A stretch of DNA of 64,000 nucleotides from Selenomonas sp. GACV-9 (GCA_900116485.1 FPAX01000008.1:1-64000), one strand, 5' to 3'. Positions 42,475 to 52,129 are shown, numbered from the stretch's first letter. The notes: generated by a model from the sequence alone, not told the origin. Numbers and translations are program-made.

Positions 42475-44289
42475 TTGAAAACGCATATCAGCAAACGTCA
42501 TTTCTATGAAACAATCCGTGAAACCGACATCCATACAGCCAGCGAGCTAAAACAACGCAACAGCCGCTATACCATCCTGCGCACCATTTCCTTTCTCGCG
42601 ATGGTCTTTGCCTTTGCTGCCGGCTACGATGGCTATCCCGCCGGAAATATCCTCGGCCTGCTGCTGCTCGGCTTTTTCCTGCTGCTCGTCCACCGCCACA
42701 ACCAGCTGCACCAGAAGCAGCAGCTGCTAGACAGCCATCTTGCCGCTACCTCTGCCTGCATCGACCGCTTCAGCGACAAATGGAAAGCCTTCCCCGATAC
42801 AGGCGCGCAGTTCCTGCATCCTGACCGGCCACAAGAAACGGATCTCCATATCTTCGGCCCTGCCTCCCTCTATCAATACCTTTCCTGCGCCCGCACCCAG
42901 CGCGGCCGATCACGCCTTGCCGCAGCCCTTACCACCACGCCGCCTGCGCGCACGAAGATCCTGGCCCGCCAGCAGGCTGTGGCAGAGCTTATCGAGCATC
43001 CGCGCTTCTGCTTGAACCTCATAGCCCGGGCTGCCATGCTAAAAAGCGGCCATGACACGACAGGCTTGCTCGCTGAGATCGAGCAGGACCCACCTCATGG
43101 CAGCCACTCCATCGTACGCTACCACACAGCCTGGATTCTCCCGGCCATAACCATCATCAGCCTGCTGCTTGCAGCCTTCGATGCGCTGGACTGGACGATT
43201 CCTGGTCTGCTGACGCTGCTGCAGCTGCTGCTCACGACGATATTCCATCGCCACAACCAGGAGGTTCTCGCACCACTTGCAGATCTCACACACGAACTGC
43301 ATCATTATGAGTCACTGTTCTACGAACTCGAGCAGGCTGATTTCACAAGCACTACACTCGTCGGCCTGCAGCAGCGACTGCGCGATGGCGGCGCGAGCCG
43401 CAGCCTGCGCCGGCTCGCCAAGCTGGCTGACTGCGTCGCCCTGAGCCGCAACTTCTTTTTCTTCGTTCTCGCCAACACCCTGCTGCTATGGGATTGCCAT
43501 ATGGCTGTATTCCTTACTCGATGGCGCGACGATGCCGCCGTGAACCTGCGCGAATGGATTGACATCTGGTCCGAAATGGAGACCTTGCTGTCGCTGGCAA
43601 CGGTTGGCCATACGCGGGAGACCTGGGTGTTTCCGCAGCTTTCCACCGGCACGCCGGCACTGCAGGCCCGCAATCTAAGGGCCCTGCTTATTGCCGAGGA
43701 AAGAGCCGTGCCCAACGATGCTGACTTTACCGCAGGCACACGCATCATTACAGGCTCAAACATGAGCGGCAAGACCACCTATATGCGCACACTGGCCAGC
43801 TCTGCCGTACTAGCCTACGCAGGTGCGCCTGTCTGTGCGGAAAGATTCTCGCTGACACCTCTCCATATCTTCACCTCCATCCAGGTCAACGACGATCTGT
43901 CCCAGGGAATCTCTACCTTTTATGCTGAGCTCCTGCGCATCAAGCAGATGGTCGAGTTCAGCCACCAGGAGCAGCCCATGCTGATCTGCATCGACGAGAT
44001 CTTCAAGGGCACCAACTCCGCCGACCGCATCATCGGCGCCCAGGAGGCCATCCGCCATCTGACCCGCGCCTGGTGCATCACGCTTGTCACCACCCATGAC
44101 TTCGAACTTTGCGATCTGACCTCGCCCAATGAGATACCTGTAACAAATTGTCATTTTGAAGAATACTATGAAGATGACAAGATACGATTCGACTACAAGC
44201 TGAAACCTGGCCGCTGCCAGACGACCAATGCCCAGTATCTGCTGCGCATGGCCGGCATCATCACGAGTGAACGCGCTGCAGAAAACTGA
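42475..44289 (+). CDS. MutS-family ATPase with membrane segments, lacking mismatch-binding domain
   Basis: 604 residues starting at TTG (GAGGTG 7 nt upstream). Two pairs of hydrophobic segments (about 35-75 and 217-258) flank a helical core; the C-terminal 200 residues are a MutS domain V ATPase: Walker A TGSNMSGKTTYMRTLASS (about 424), DDLSQGISTFYAELLRIKQM (about 470), Walker B MLICIDEIFKGTNSADRII (about 500) and TTHDFELCDL. The MutS mismatch-recognition domain I (with its Phe-x-Glu) is absent, so it is not a repair MutS; such membrane-linked MutS-like proteins have no settled role. Confidence 0.85.
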   Translation: MKTHISKRHFYETIRETDIHTASELKQRNSRYTILRTISFLAMVFAFAAGYDGYPAGNILGLLLLGFFLLLVHRHNQLHQKQQLLDSHLAATSACIDRFSDKWKAFPDTGAQFLHPDRPQETDLHIFGPASLYQYLSCARTQRGRSRLAAALTTTPPARTKILARQQAVAELIEHPRFCLNLIARAAMLKSGHDTTGLLAEIEQDPPHGSHSIVRYHTAWILPAITIISLLLAAFDALDWTIPGLLTLLQLLLTTIFHRHNQEVLAPLADLTHELHHYESLFYELEQADFTSTTLVGLQQRLRDGGASRSLRRLAKLADCVALSRNFFFFVLANTLLLWDCHMAVFLTRWRDDAAVNLREWIDIWSEMETLLSLATVGHTRETWVFPQLSTGTPALQARNLRALLIAEERAVPNDADFTAGTRIITGSNMSGKTTYMRTLASSAVLAYAGAPVCAERFSLTPLHIFTSIQVNDDLSQGISTFYAELLRIKQMVEFSHQEQPMLICIDEIFKGTNSADRIIGAQEAIRHLTRAWCITLVTTHDFELCDLTSPNEIPVTNCHFEEYYEDDKIRFDYKLKPGRCQTTNAQYLLRMAGIITSERAAEN

Positions 44290-44305
44290 ATTCATCCCAA
44301 ACACG

Positions 44306-44352
44306 AAAAAATGCGAACTTGCCGCGATATGACGGCGGGTTCGCATTTTTTT
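44306..44352 (+). terminator. Terminator of the MutS-like gene
   Basis: AAAAAATGCGAAC/GTTCGCATTTTTT arms with an inner TGCCG/CGGCG hairpin. Confidence 0.88.
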
Positions 44353-44475
44353 AGAAAAAAAGCAAGACAAATGTCCACAGATGTGCTAATATAGTTATTG
44401 TCTTAATTTCGTATATCATTGTATATTCTCAAGAGACACTTCCTGTTATTCTATGCATTCAAGGAGGACATTTCT

Positions 44476-45846
44476 ATGGAATCATTCATCCCTGTACTCA
44501 ATGCCATCGACTCCTTCATGTGGGGGCCACCGCTGATCACACTGCTGGTCGGCACGGGCATCTATCTGACGATCCGCCTGCAGCTGCTGCAGGTCTTCCG
44601 CCTGCCTAAAGCTCTCGGCCTTATCTTCAAGGCCAAGAACCACGGTGAAGGCGATGTATCGAGCTTCAAAGCCCTCTGTGTCGCCCTTGCAGCTACGGTC
44701 GGTACTGGCAATATCGTCGGCGTCGCCACGGCTGTTAAGGTCGGCGGCCCGGGCGCCATCTTCTGGATGTGGATGGCTGCTTTCTTCGGCATGGCTACGA
44801 AATACGCCGAGGGTCTGCTCGCCGTCAAGTATCGCAGCACGGATGAAAAGGGTGAGATTGCCGGTGGCCCGATGTTCTACATCCGCAACGGCATGGGCGA
44901 AAAATATAAACCGCTGGCCACCTTCTTCGCCGTCGCTACGATCCTTGTCGCCTATCTCGGCATCGGTACCTTCCCGCAGGTCAACGCTATCGTCGACAGT
45001 GTCAACATCTCCTTCGGTGTCTCCAAACTCGCCACGGATGTCCTGCTGACGGTTCTCATCGCAGCCATCACCCTTGGCGGCCTGCAGAGCATCGCCAAAG
45101 TTGCCTCGAAAATCATCCCGTTCATGGCTGTCATGTATATCGTCATCAGTCTCGGCCTTATCATCATCCATCTTGATGCTGTTCCGGCTGCTGTTTCCCT
45201 GATTCTCGAAAGTGCCTTCACTGGCTCTGCTGCTGCTGGTGGTTTTGCCGGCTCCACGATCATGATGGCCATGCAGAATGGTATCGCCCGCGGCGTATTC
45301 TCCAATGAGTCCGGTCTCGGCTCCGCGCCGATTGCCGCTGCTGCGGCCAAGACGAAACACCCGGCTGAGCAGGGTCTCATATCGATGACGGGTACGTTCA
45401 TCGATACGATCATCATCTGCACCATGACGGGCCTGGCCCTCGTCCTCACGGGCGTATGGCAGGGCGACGCCGCTGGTGCTGCTATGACCAGTGCTGCCTT
45501 CGCCAGTGTCTACGGTGTCGTCGGCAGCCAGCTCCTGACGATTGCCCTGGCACTGTTCGCCTTCACGACGATTCTCGGCTGGAACTACTACGGCGAGCGT
45601 GCTTGCATCTACCTTATGGGTACGAAAGGCGTCCTGCCGTACCGCCTGCTCTTCATCGCACTGATTGCCTCAGGTGCCTTCCTCAAGCTTGAGGCCATCT
45701 GGATACTCGCCGATATCGTCAATGGTCTCATGGCCATCCCGAACCTTATCGCCCTTATCGCCCTCTCTGGCGTAGTCGTCGCTGAGACGAAGAGCTACCT
45801 CGCCGAAGAAGACGCTAAAAAAAACGCGCAGGAAGCCATTAATTAA
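44476..45846 (+). CDS. Sodium:alanine/glycine symporter, AgcS family
   Basis: 456 residues, about ten to eleven membrane segments. AgcS signatures: ALAATVGTGNIVGVATAV (about 80), GGPGAIFWMWMAAFFGMATK (about 99), EIAGGPMFYIRNGMG, and RGVFSNESGLGSAPIAAAAA (about 275). Imports alanine or glycine with Na+. AAGGAGG sets the ATG at 44476; the open extension to 44419 is not supported. Single gene with terminators on both sides. Confidence 0.93.
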   Translation: MESFIPVLNAIDSFMWGPPLITLLVGTGIYLTIRLQLLQVFRLPKALGLIFKAKNHGEGDVSSFKALCVALAATVGTGNIVGVATAVKVGGPGAIFWMWMAAFFGMATKYAEGLLAVKYRSTDEKGEIAGGPMFYIRNGMGEKYKPLATFFAVATILVAYLGIGTFPQVNAIVDSVNISFGVSKLATDVLLTVLIAAITLGGLQSIAKVASKIIPFMAVMYIVISLGLIIIHLDAVPAAVSLILESAFTGSAAAGGFAGSTIMMAMQNGIARGVFSNESGLGSAPIAAAAAKTKHPAEQGLISMTGTFIDTIIICTMTGLALVLTGVWQGDAAGAAMTSAAFASVYGVVGSQLLTIALALFAFTTILGWNYYGERACIYLMGTKGVLPYRLLFIALIASGAFLKLEAIWILADIVNGLMAIPNLIALIALSGVVVAETKSYLAEEDAKKNAQEAIN

Positions 45847-45867
45847 GCTGCCTGCATAGGATATGCC

Positions 45868-45909
45868 AAAAAGCCGCCCGTCTGCGACGCCTGCAGACGG
45901 GCGGCTTTT
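45868..45909 (+). terminator. Terminator of the symporter gene
   Basis: AAAAAGCCGCCCGTCTGC and near-complementary GCAGACGGGCGGCTTTT arms. Confidence 0.9.
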
Positions 45910-45984
45910 GTTTACATCTTTACAAACACACTGCTTAGCCATACAATAGTAAGCATACACGTATACATAGAAAGAGGGCTTTTC

Positions 45985-46734
45985 ATGTCTGACAGACCAT
46001 TACCACTTGCCAAGTCCCGCCGTGATGTCTTTTTCGAGGGCATCCACGACGGCATCCCGATAGCCTTGGGCTATTTCGTTGTTTCCTTTACGCTGGGCAT
46101 CGCCGCGCGCAATGCTGGCCTTACCCCATTCCAGGGCTTCCTGGCCAGTTTCTTCAACAACGCCTCAGCTGGCGAATATGCGGCCTTTACCGTCATTGCT
46201 GCCGACGCACCGTATCTTGAGATGGCCATCATCACCCTCGTGGCTAATGCGCGCTATATGCTGATGAGCTGTGTCGTCAGCCAGAAGTTTGGAGCCGATA
46301 CGCCGCTCATCCACCGCGTCCTCGTCGGCTTTGACATTACTGACGAAATATTTGGCATCACGATTGCCCGCAAGGGACCACTCAATCCCTTCTATAATTA
46401 TGGTGCTATGGCTGTTGCCCTGCCCGGCTGGTCAGTCGGTACAGCCCTCGGCGTCATCGCTGGCAACCTGCTGCCGCTGCAAGCCGTCAGCGCCCTGTCT
46501 GTCGCCCTGTTTGGCATGTTCCTCTGGGTCATTATCCCGACCGCCCGTGACAACCATATCGTCGGCGGCCTCGTACTGGCCAGCTTCATCGCCAGCTTTG
46601 CCTGCGCCAACCTGCCCTGCCTTATGGAGCTTTCCGCTGGCACCCGCACGATTATCCTGACGCTGGTGATTGCGGGTCTTGGCGCAGCCTTCTTCCCATT
46701 GAAAGACAAGGAGGATTGCAGCCATGCAGCATGA
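45985..46734 (+). CDS. azlC: Branched-chain amino acid exporter large subunit AzlC
   Basis: 249 residues, about seven membrane segments. AzlC features: FFEGIHDGIPIALGYFVVSF (about 12), the conserved FFNNASAGEYAA (about 51), LVANARYMLMSCVVSQKF and LVGFDITDEIFGI. Exports branched-chain amino acids with AzlD, whose gene overlaps the end by 11 bp. Gene pair with its own terminator. Confidence 0.94.
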   Translation: MSDRPLPLAKSRRDVFFEGIHDGIPIALGYFVVSFTLGIAARNAGLTPFQGFLASFFNNASAGEYAAFTVIAADAPYLEMAIITLVANARYMLMSCVVSQKFGADTPLIHRVLVGFDITDEIFGITIARKGPLNPFYNYGAMAVALPGWSVGTALGVIAGNLLPLQAVSALSVALFGMFLWVIIPTARDNHIVGGLVLASFIASFACANLPCLMELSAGTRTIILTLVIAGLGAAFFPLKDKEDCSHAA

Positions 46735-47032
46735 TATCTACATGTACCTCCTCATCATGAGCGCTGTGACCCTTGCCATCCGCATCATACCGCTGACGCT
46801 CATCCGCAAACAGATAAAGAACCGCTTCCTGCGTTCCTTCCTATTCTATGTGCCTTATGTGACCCTTGCCGTCATGACATTTCCAGCCATCATGGAGGCC
46901 ACGCAGACACCAGTCTCCGGCCTTATGGCCCTTATCGCCGGCATCGCCCTTGCCTGGTACGGCGCCAGCCTGTTCAAAGTCTCAGCCGCCTGCTGTATCG
47001 TCGTGTTCCTCGCAGAGCTAATACTTGCATGA
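46724..47032 (+). CDS. azlD: Branched-chain amino acid exporter small subunit AzlD
   Basis: 102 residues, three to four membrane segments: MYLLIMSAVTLAIRIIPLTL, then FLRSFLFYVPYVTLAVMTFP (the conserved arginine/proline core) and ALIAGIALAWYGASLF. Partner of AzlC; the 11-bp overlap and the AAGGAGGATTGCAGCC ribosome site inside azlC point to coupled translation. Confidence 0.93.
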   Translation: MQHDIYMYLLIMSAVTLAIRIIPLTLIRKQIKNRFLRSFLFYVPYVTLAVMTFPAIMEATQTPVSGLMALIAGIALAWYGASLFKVSAACCIVVFLAELILA

Positions 47033-47037
47033 AAATA

Positions 47038-47067
47038 GAGCCTCTCCTTACAGCTTAGGAGAGGCTC
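47038..47067. terminator. Terminator between azlD and the 95-aa gene
   Basis: GAGCCTCTCCT/AGGAGAGGCTC arms with an 8-nt loop; T-rich on both outgoing sides. Confidence 0.8.
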
Positions 47068-47105
47068 TCTCTGTTTGTCACTGCTATCCCCAGTAATGAC
47101 AAGCT

Positions 47106-47393
47106 TTATGCAATCTGATATACACGTGCATCGCAGTAGGTCTTCCAGTAACGTACTGCATCGGCGTAGGATAATACGTAGCGATCTTCCACCTCGCTGC
47201 GCCCGAGCTTGATGTCATAGCAACACTTGGCGAACGCGATTGGTTCACGATGAGCAGCTTCACGAATGATTTCCTGCAGCGTATCCTCAATGAACGCCGT
47301 TCGTGATTTCCAGGCTGCCTTCTCTTTCAGGTTATACCGTCCAGTCTTGAACTTGAATAGCTTGTTTGTTGTGTTGTTGACTGCCACAACCAT
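47106..47393 (-). CDS. Small protein of unknown function (95 aa)
   Basis: 95 residues, soluble, with basic N-terminus and Tyr/Trp-rich C-terminus: NKLFKFKTGRYNLKEKAAW, IEDTLQEIIREAAHRE, KCCYDIKLGRSEVEDRYVL and DAVRYWKTYC. AGGAGG precedes the ATG closely. It stands alone between azlD and panF and has moderate AT content. No family recognised. Confidence 0.65.
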   Translation of the reverse strand: MVVAVNNTTNKLFKFKTGRYNLKEKAAWKSRTAFIEDTLQEIIREAAHREPIAFAKCCYDIKLGRSEVEDRYVLSYADAVRYWKTYCDARVYQIA

Positions 47394-47548
47394 TTATTTC
47401 TCCTCCTGCGCAACAATAAATATAAATAACGATTATACTCTTCTTTCCCCTAATAAACGTATAGTCCATGCATGGTGATATTTTACCCCATAAGTCCTAA
47501 ATAGTAAAGGTAGAATATCACAGTTTTTTGTGCATTCATAGTAAAAAT

Positions 47549-49048
47549 TTACAATCTCTCTTTTTCCGGGAAAAATATTGCCAAAACAGCTTTATCCTGC
47601 GGCTTGCCGATATAGGCCCCCACCAGGAAGAACAGCAAGGACACCGTGATACCAATCGTGATCTGATGCAGGCCCATGACCTTGAACCCCATCCCCTGTG
47701 TCAAGCAGTAAGCAACCGTACCGCCGCCCATGGACAGGATTGCGCCGAGTTTATTGGCCCGACGCCAGAACAGGCCAAGCAGTAACGTCCAGAAGAACGC
47801 CGTCTCCAAACCGCCAAAAGCAAACATGTTGATGATCCAGATAAGGCTTGGCGGCGTCAGGGCAATGCAGAACACCACCACACCAATCACAGCAGTGGCT
47901 ACCATTGAGAGCATACGCAGCCTGCCTGCCGATGGTTCGATGCCACGTTTGGCCTGATGATGCAGATAAACGTCCTTGATAATGGCCGAAGACGCCACGA
48001 TCAAAAGGCCCGAAATCGTCGAGATCGAGGCCGCCAGCGGGCCGATGATGGCAAAGCCCACCAAGGCCTGCGGCATAGCCGTGACGATTGTCTTCGGGAT
48101 GATATAGTCGACGCCACCATAGCTCTGCAAGCTGTCTGTCAGCACTCCATGGGCCAGGATTCCCGTGAAGTTGATGCCGATATTCATGAATCCGACAACG
48201 ACTGTACCGATAAGCATCGCATGATGCAGACTCTTCGTGTCCTTATAGCTGATGCCGCGCACCACCGACTGCGGCAGGGCAATCGTACAGATACCGACAA
48301 GGATCCACTGGGTAAGATAAAGGCCGACAGGCATATGCCCCGCCGACAGCGGCTCGAGCATCTCAGGATGATTGGCATGGATACTCGCCATGATATTGCT
48401 ATAGCCACCACCTGCCTGCAGGACATAGTAGAGCAGCAGCACGATACCGATCATCATCATGACCGCACAACAGGTATCCGTAAGCGCCACGGCACGGAAA
48501 CCGCCGATACTCGTGTAGATGACAACGACAAGGCCGAACAGCAGCAGTCCCATCTCATAGCTGTAGCCCGTGACCGTCGCAAAGAGTTTCGCGCCGCCGA
48601 CGAACTGCGCCGTCATCGTCGCGCAGAAGAACAGCACGATGATAAAGGCTGCCATGCTCGCCAGACCATCCGACTGGAAACGCTCGCGGATGATGTCAAC
48701 GACCGTCACCGCATCAAACTTGCGCGACAGCAGGGCCACCCGCTTGCCGAAGATTCCCAGCACCAAAAAGATTGCCGTAACCTGCACGACTGCCATATAG
48801 ATCCAGCCAAAGCCGATCTGCCAGGCCATGCCTGGGCCGCCAACGAATGAGCTCACCGAGCTGTAGGTCGCTACCGTCGTCATCGCCAGTACAAAACCGC
48901 CGAGGTCGTGACTGCCGATGAAATATTGCTGCACGAAATTATTGGCAAACCCTCTGGCCTGCGCACGGCGCACATAAAAGCCGATGCCAACCATTACGGC
49001 CATGAATATCAATAAGGGCAGCAAGGCTGCCGGATTGCCATTATTCAT
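47549..49048 (-). CDS. panF: Sodium/pantothenate symporter
   Basis: 499 residues, about thirteen membrane segments of the SSS fold. PanF features: AMTTVATYSSVSSFVGGPGM (about 61), WQIGFGWIYMAVVQ, RKFDAVTVVDIIRERF, SLAAS-type GPLAASISTISGLLIVASSA (about 335) and MFAFGGLETAFFWTLLLGLF. The ATG at 49048 overlaps the yhdT stop by 8 bp, with GGGGG as ribosome site; the longer frame to 49075 is less likely. Confidence 0.92.
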   Translation of the reverse strand: MNNGNPAALLPLLIFMAVMVGIGFYVRRAQARGFANNFVQQYFIGSHDLGGFVLAMTTVATYSSVSSFVGGPGMAWQIGFGWIYMAVVQVTAIFLVLGIFGKRVALLSRKFDAVTVVDIIRERFQSDGLASMAAFIIVLFFCATMTAQFVGGAKLFATVTGYSYEMGLLLFGLVVVIYTSIGGFRAVALTDTCCAVMMMIGIVLLLYYVLQAGGGYSNIMASIHANHPEMLEPLSAGHMPVGLYLTQWILVGICTIALPQSVVRGISYKDTKSLHHAMLIGTVVVGFMNIGINFTGILAHGVLTDSLQSYGGVDYIIPKTIVTAMPQALVGFAIIGPLAASISTISGLLIVASSAIIKDVYLHHQAKRGIEPSAGRLRMLSMVATAVIGVVVFCIALTPPSLIWIINMFAFGGLETAFFWTLLLGLFWRRANKLGAILSMGGGTVAYCLTQGMGFKVMGLHQITIGITVSLLFFLVGAYIGKPQDKAVLAIFFPEKERL

Positions 49049-49304
49049 CGCGGCCAGCCCCCTTCCCGTCCTCAAGATCCATATCCCGGAATACGAATAC
49101 CGTCAGCAGCTTTACCAGCACAATAGCAAAGAACCAGACACCGATGCTCGAGGTCACTGCCCAAAGCGGCAGGCCGAAAATCTCGCCTTCGACACCTGCC
49201 AGCCCAAAGCCCGCAACTATCCAGAACACAATAAGAACCAGCAGAGCTGCCCCGGTCCAACCGGCTTCACGGCATATCTGCTGGTATTTTTCAAACTCAG
49301 ACAT
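49041..49304 (-). CDS. yhdT: YhdT-family small membrane protein (DUF997)
   Basis: 87 residues, two membrane segments (LLVLIVFWIVAGFGLAG and WAVTSSIGVWFFAIVLVKLL). The yhdT-panF gene pair is widespread, and the overlap here points to the same unit; YhdT is presumed to help PanF. No catalytic residues visible. Confidence 0.88.
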   Translation of the reverse strand: MSEFEKYQQICREAGWTGAALLVLIVFWIVAGFGLAGVEGEIFGLPLWAVTSSIGVWFFAIVLVKLLTVFVFRDMDLEDGKGAGRDE

Positions 49305-49360
49305 ATAATAATCCCCTTTCTGTACAGTCGCACCATCCTGTGCGTACCGTCGTACAAAAT

Positions 49361-49389
49361 AGTGTACCGCAGAAAGAGGATTTTATCAA
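49361..49389 (-). promoter_or_regulatory. Promoter of yhdT-panF
   Basis: Minus-strand TTGATA (49384-49389), 17-bp spacer, TACACT (49361-49366). The leader that follows holds several GTAC-containing repeats and a CTTTCTG/CAGAAAG pairing. Confidence 0.5.
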
Positions 49390-49391
49390 TC

Positions 49392-50519
49392 TTATTTGAT
49401 GGAGTTGAGACGATCAGCCAACGTCTGCGCCGCTTCATCGCCTGCGGTGCAGGTCATGATGGGCTGTGCTCCCATCATAACCGTGTTGCCATTCGTCGTG
49501 ACACCGGCTTTATTATGGCCATTATGATACGCAGCCGCCAGATTGCCCATGACAAAATACGAGCGCTCTTTCGCGCTCATGCCGCCAGCTGGTGCCGGCG
49601 TAACGAATTTCTTGCCATTGACATAGACCACGCCGTCCTTATCCGTGACATGCTTGCCGCTGTAAGCCGTCAGCTTCTTCGCGTAATTGTCGCGGCGGGC
49701 AGCATGGTTCGGATGGTCAGACGGGTTGAACCAGAGAGCTGCACCGCTCTGACTGTTATTGCCGAGCTTGTCGATGACGCGCTGCCAGATAGCAGCACAG
49801 GCCCCTGGATTATAATTGGAATGCGTCATGTATTCCCAGGAAAGGTTGTCCGCCTCCCACTCGTTGCTCTTAGTCGCATGTACGACGCCATTCTTGAGCG
49901 CCATCCCCGCTACCATATCGGTAAGGTCCGTTCCCCCAGCCACCGATGAGGCCACAGATGCCAACAGCTGCTTGTCCAACGTCTTTACCATGCCATTCGC
50001 TGCATGGGATTTCTGCCCATGGCCCATCTCGTGGCCGACAATGACAGCCAGCTCATCATCGCAGGAAATGTAGTCGAAGGCACCATGATTGACACTCATG
50101 ACATGCCCTAAACCACAGAAGGCGTTGAATGAGTCGTCCGGATTCAGGTAATAATAGTAGGGATGCTTGTCGATCGAGGCATCCACCGCGCGGACTGCAG
50201 CCGTCATATTCTGCATCATATTTTCCAGACGCCAGTTCAGATTCTCATTATAGTCAACGCCGGTCTTGTTGCGCCAATCGTTATACATCACCTGCCGGCC
50301 ATTTGGGTCGTTGTCCAGATAATCCGTCTGCTGCTTAATCTGCGAACGCAGCTGCGCATATTTCACCCCCGTCACGACGATGCTGCCGATATCGTTGATA
50401 TTGCTGAGCGAAAAAGCCTCTGCCGTTGCCGGCGGAGCGATTGCCAGCTCACCACCCACCAAAGAGGCACTGAGCAGCATAGCAGCGGCAGCTTTGCGCG
50501 ATATTTTTTTGAATTCCAC
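49392..50519 (-). CDS. Secreted M48-family zinc metallopeptidase
   Basis: About 375 residues. Signal peptide at about 1-33, then the M48 zinc site IVGHEMGHGQKSH (about 185) with the third ligand Glu in NEWEADNLSWEYM (about 230). No membrane helices follow, so it is of the soluble periplasmic BepA/LoiP-like kind that acts on outer-membrane proteins. GGAGGG lies 8 nt before a GTG at 50519, taken as the start; the frame continues to 50543. Confidence 0.88.
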   Translation of the reverse strand: MEFKKISRKAAAAMLLSASLVGGELAIAPPATAEAFSLSNINDIGSIVVTGVKYAQLRSQIKQQTDYLDNDPNGRQVMYNDWRNKTGVDYNENLNWRLENMMQNMTAAVRAVDASIDKHPYYYYLNPDDSFNAFCGLGHVMSVNHGAFDYISCDDELAVIVGHEMGHGQKSHAANGMVKTLDKQLLASVASSVAGGTDLTDMVAGMALKNGVVHATKSNEWEADNLSWEYMTHSNYNPGACAAIWQRVIDKLGNNSQSGAALWFNPSDHPNHAARRDNYAKKLTAYSGKHVTDKDGVVYVNGKKFVTPAPAGGMSAKERSYFVMGNLAAAYHNGHNKAGVTTNGNTVMMGAQPIMTCTAGDEAAQTLADRLNSIK

Positions 50520-50630
50520 TGAAAATCCCTCCAAATCAACCAAGAATTGTTATCATCCTCCTCGATTATACTTATATAGACTGACTATTTCAACCATAAT
50601 CAGATAATTCTCACAAAACTTTAACCATGA

Positions 50631-50671
50631 TAAAAGCCTCCCTTAATTTTATCAGCAAAATCAAAGGAGGC
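50631..50671 (-). terminator. metY terminator
   Basis: GCCTCC/GGAGGC arms with AAAATTAA/TTGATTTT-like extension, followed by TTTTATC on the minus strand. Confidence 0.8.
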
Positions 50672-50686
50672 TGTTCGTTATTTATA

Positions 50687-51982
50687 TCAGTCTACCGCCT
50701 GGAAAGCCTGATCAAGATCATAGATGATATCGTCGATATGCTCTGTACCAATGGACAGACGAACCGTTGCCGGCGTAATACCCGAGGCAGCAAGCTCCTG
50801 CTCATTCATCTGGCTGTGCGTCGTCGAGGCCGGATGGATGACGAGGGACTTGACATCGGCCACATTGGCCAGCAGGCTGAATACCTTCAGATGGTCAACG
50901 AACGTCTTGGCTTCCTCAGCACCGCCAGCAATCTCGAACGTGAAGATCGAGATACCGCCATGGGGGAAGTATTTCTTATAGAGCTCATGATCCGGGTGGT
51001 TGGCCACAGCCGGATGATTTACCTTGGCGACCTTCGGATTTTTCTCCAGGTACTCAACTACCTTGAGCGCATTTTCCACATGGCGCTCGACGCGCAGCGA
51101 CAGAGTCTCTGTCCCCTGCAGCAGCAGGAAGGCATTGAACGGTGAGATAGCAGCGCCCTCATCACGCAGGATCAGTGCACGAATGTAGGTAACGAATGCC
51201 ACCGGGCCCAGTGCCTCATAGAAACTTACCCCATGATAGCTCTCATTCGGCTCCACGAGCTGCGGGAACTTGCCTGATGCCTTCCAGTCGAACTTGCCGC
51301 TTTCGACGATAACACCGCCCAACGTCGTGCCATGGCCGCCGATGAATTTCGTTGCCGAATGGACGACGATATCAGCGCCATACTCGAACGGACGCAGCTG
51401 ATACGGCGTCGCAAAGGTGCTGTCGACTACCAGCGGCAGGCCATGCTTATGAGCGATAGCCGCTACTGCCTCGATATCGATGAGGTTGGCATTCGGATTG
51501 CCAATGGACTCAATGTAGACAGCGCGGGTATTTTCCTGGATTGCATCCTCGAATACCTGCACGCCCTGCGTCGGATCCACAAACGTCGTCTCCACACCAC
51601 GGCTCGGGAACGTATGAGCAAAGAGATTATAGGTGCCGCCATAGATTGTCGTGGCTGCTACGATATGCTGGCCATGATGCACGAGTGCCTCCAGCGCATA
51701 GGTAACAGCCGCTGCACCCGAGGCTACCGCCAGAGCTGCTGAGCCGCCCTCCAGAGCTGCAATGCGTTTCTCAAATACATCCTCCGTCGGATTCGTCAGG
51801 CGGCCATAGATGTTGCCACCCTTCTTCAGCGCAAAACGATCAGCTGCATCCTCGCAGTCGCTGAACACGTAAGACGTCGTCTGATAGATTGGAACAGCAC
51901 GGGCATCAGTTGCGGGGTCAGCCTGCTCCTGGCCAACATGGAGCTGCAGGGTCTCAAACTTGTATTTTCTCTCTTCACTCAT
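50687..51982 (-). CDS. metY: O-acetylhomoserine sulfhydrylase (MetY-type)
   Basis: 431 residues, the length of O-acetylhomoserine aminocarboxypropyltransferase. PLP fold with YGRLTNPTEDVFEKRIAALE (about 59), TTIYGGTYNLFAHTF (about 110), IGNPNANLIDIEAVA and the PLP-Lys in VVHSATKFIGGHGT (about 206). Fixes sulfide onto O-acetylhomoserine to give homocysteine. It shares a 23-bp palindrome right after its -10 with cysK, placing it in the same sulfur regulon. Confidence 0.93.
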   Translation of the reverse strand: MSEERKYKFETLQLHVGQEQADPATDARAVPIYQTTSYVFSDCEDAADRFALKKGGNIYGRLTNPTEDVFEKRIAALEGGSAALAVASGAAAVTYALEALVHHGQHIVAATTIYGGTYNLFAHTFPSRGVETTFVDPTQGVQVFEDAIQENTRAVYIESIGNPNANLIDIEAVAAIAHKHGLPLVVDSTFATPYQLRPFEYGADIVVHSATKFIGGHGTTLGGVIVESGKFDWKASGKFPQLVEPNESYHGVSFYEALGPVAFVTYIRALILRDEGAAISPFNAFLLLQGTETLSLRVERHVENALKVVEYLEKNPKVAKVNHPAVANHPDHELYKKYFPHGGISIFTFEIAGGAEEAKTFVDHLKVFSLLANVADVKSLVIHPASTTHSQMNEQELAASGITPATVRLSIGTEHIDDIIYDLDQAFQAVD

Positions 51983-52017
51983 GACGATTACCTCTTTTCG
52001 AAAGTTTTAGGTTTTGT

Positions 52018-52040
52018 AAACATATCTGATTAATATGTTT
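52018..52040. promoter_or_regulatory. Palindromic operator at metY (CymR-type box)
   Basis: AAACATAT-N7-ATATGTTT, identical to the cysK box (24567-24589) except for one spacer base, in the same orientation relative to the promoter. Confidence 0.75.
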
Positions 52041-52042
52041 AC

Positions 52043-52071
52043 ATTATATCTGTAACATTGTTAAGTGTCAA
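52043..52071 (-). promoter_or_regulatory. metY promoter
   Basis: Full consensus on the minus strand: TTGACA (52066-52071), 17-bp spacer, TATAAT (52043-52048); operator 2 bp downstream of the -10. Confidence 0.88.
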
Positions 52072-52081
52072 TACTTTTTGT

Positions 52082-52126
52082 AAAAAAAAGACAGGCTTTT
52101 GCGCTTATTGTGCCAAAGCCTGTCTT
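52082..52126 (-). terminator. Terminator of the secreted-protein gene at 52130
   Basis: GACAGGCTTTGGC and near-complementary GCAAAAGCCTGTC arms, then eight T on the minus strand. Confidence 0.88.
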
Positions 52127-52129
52127 CTC

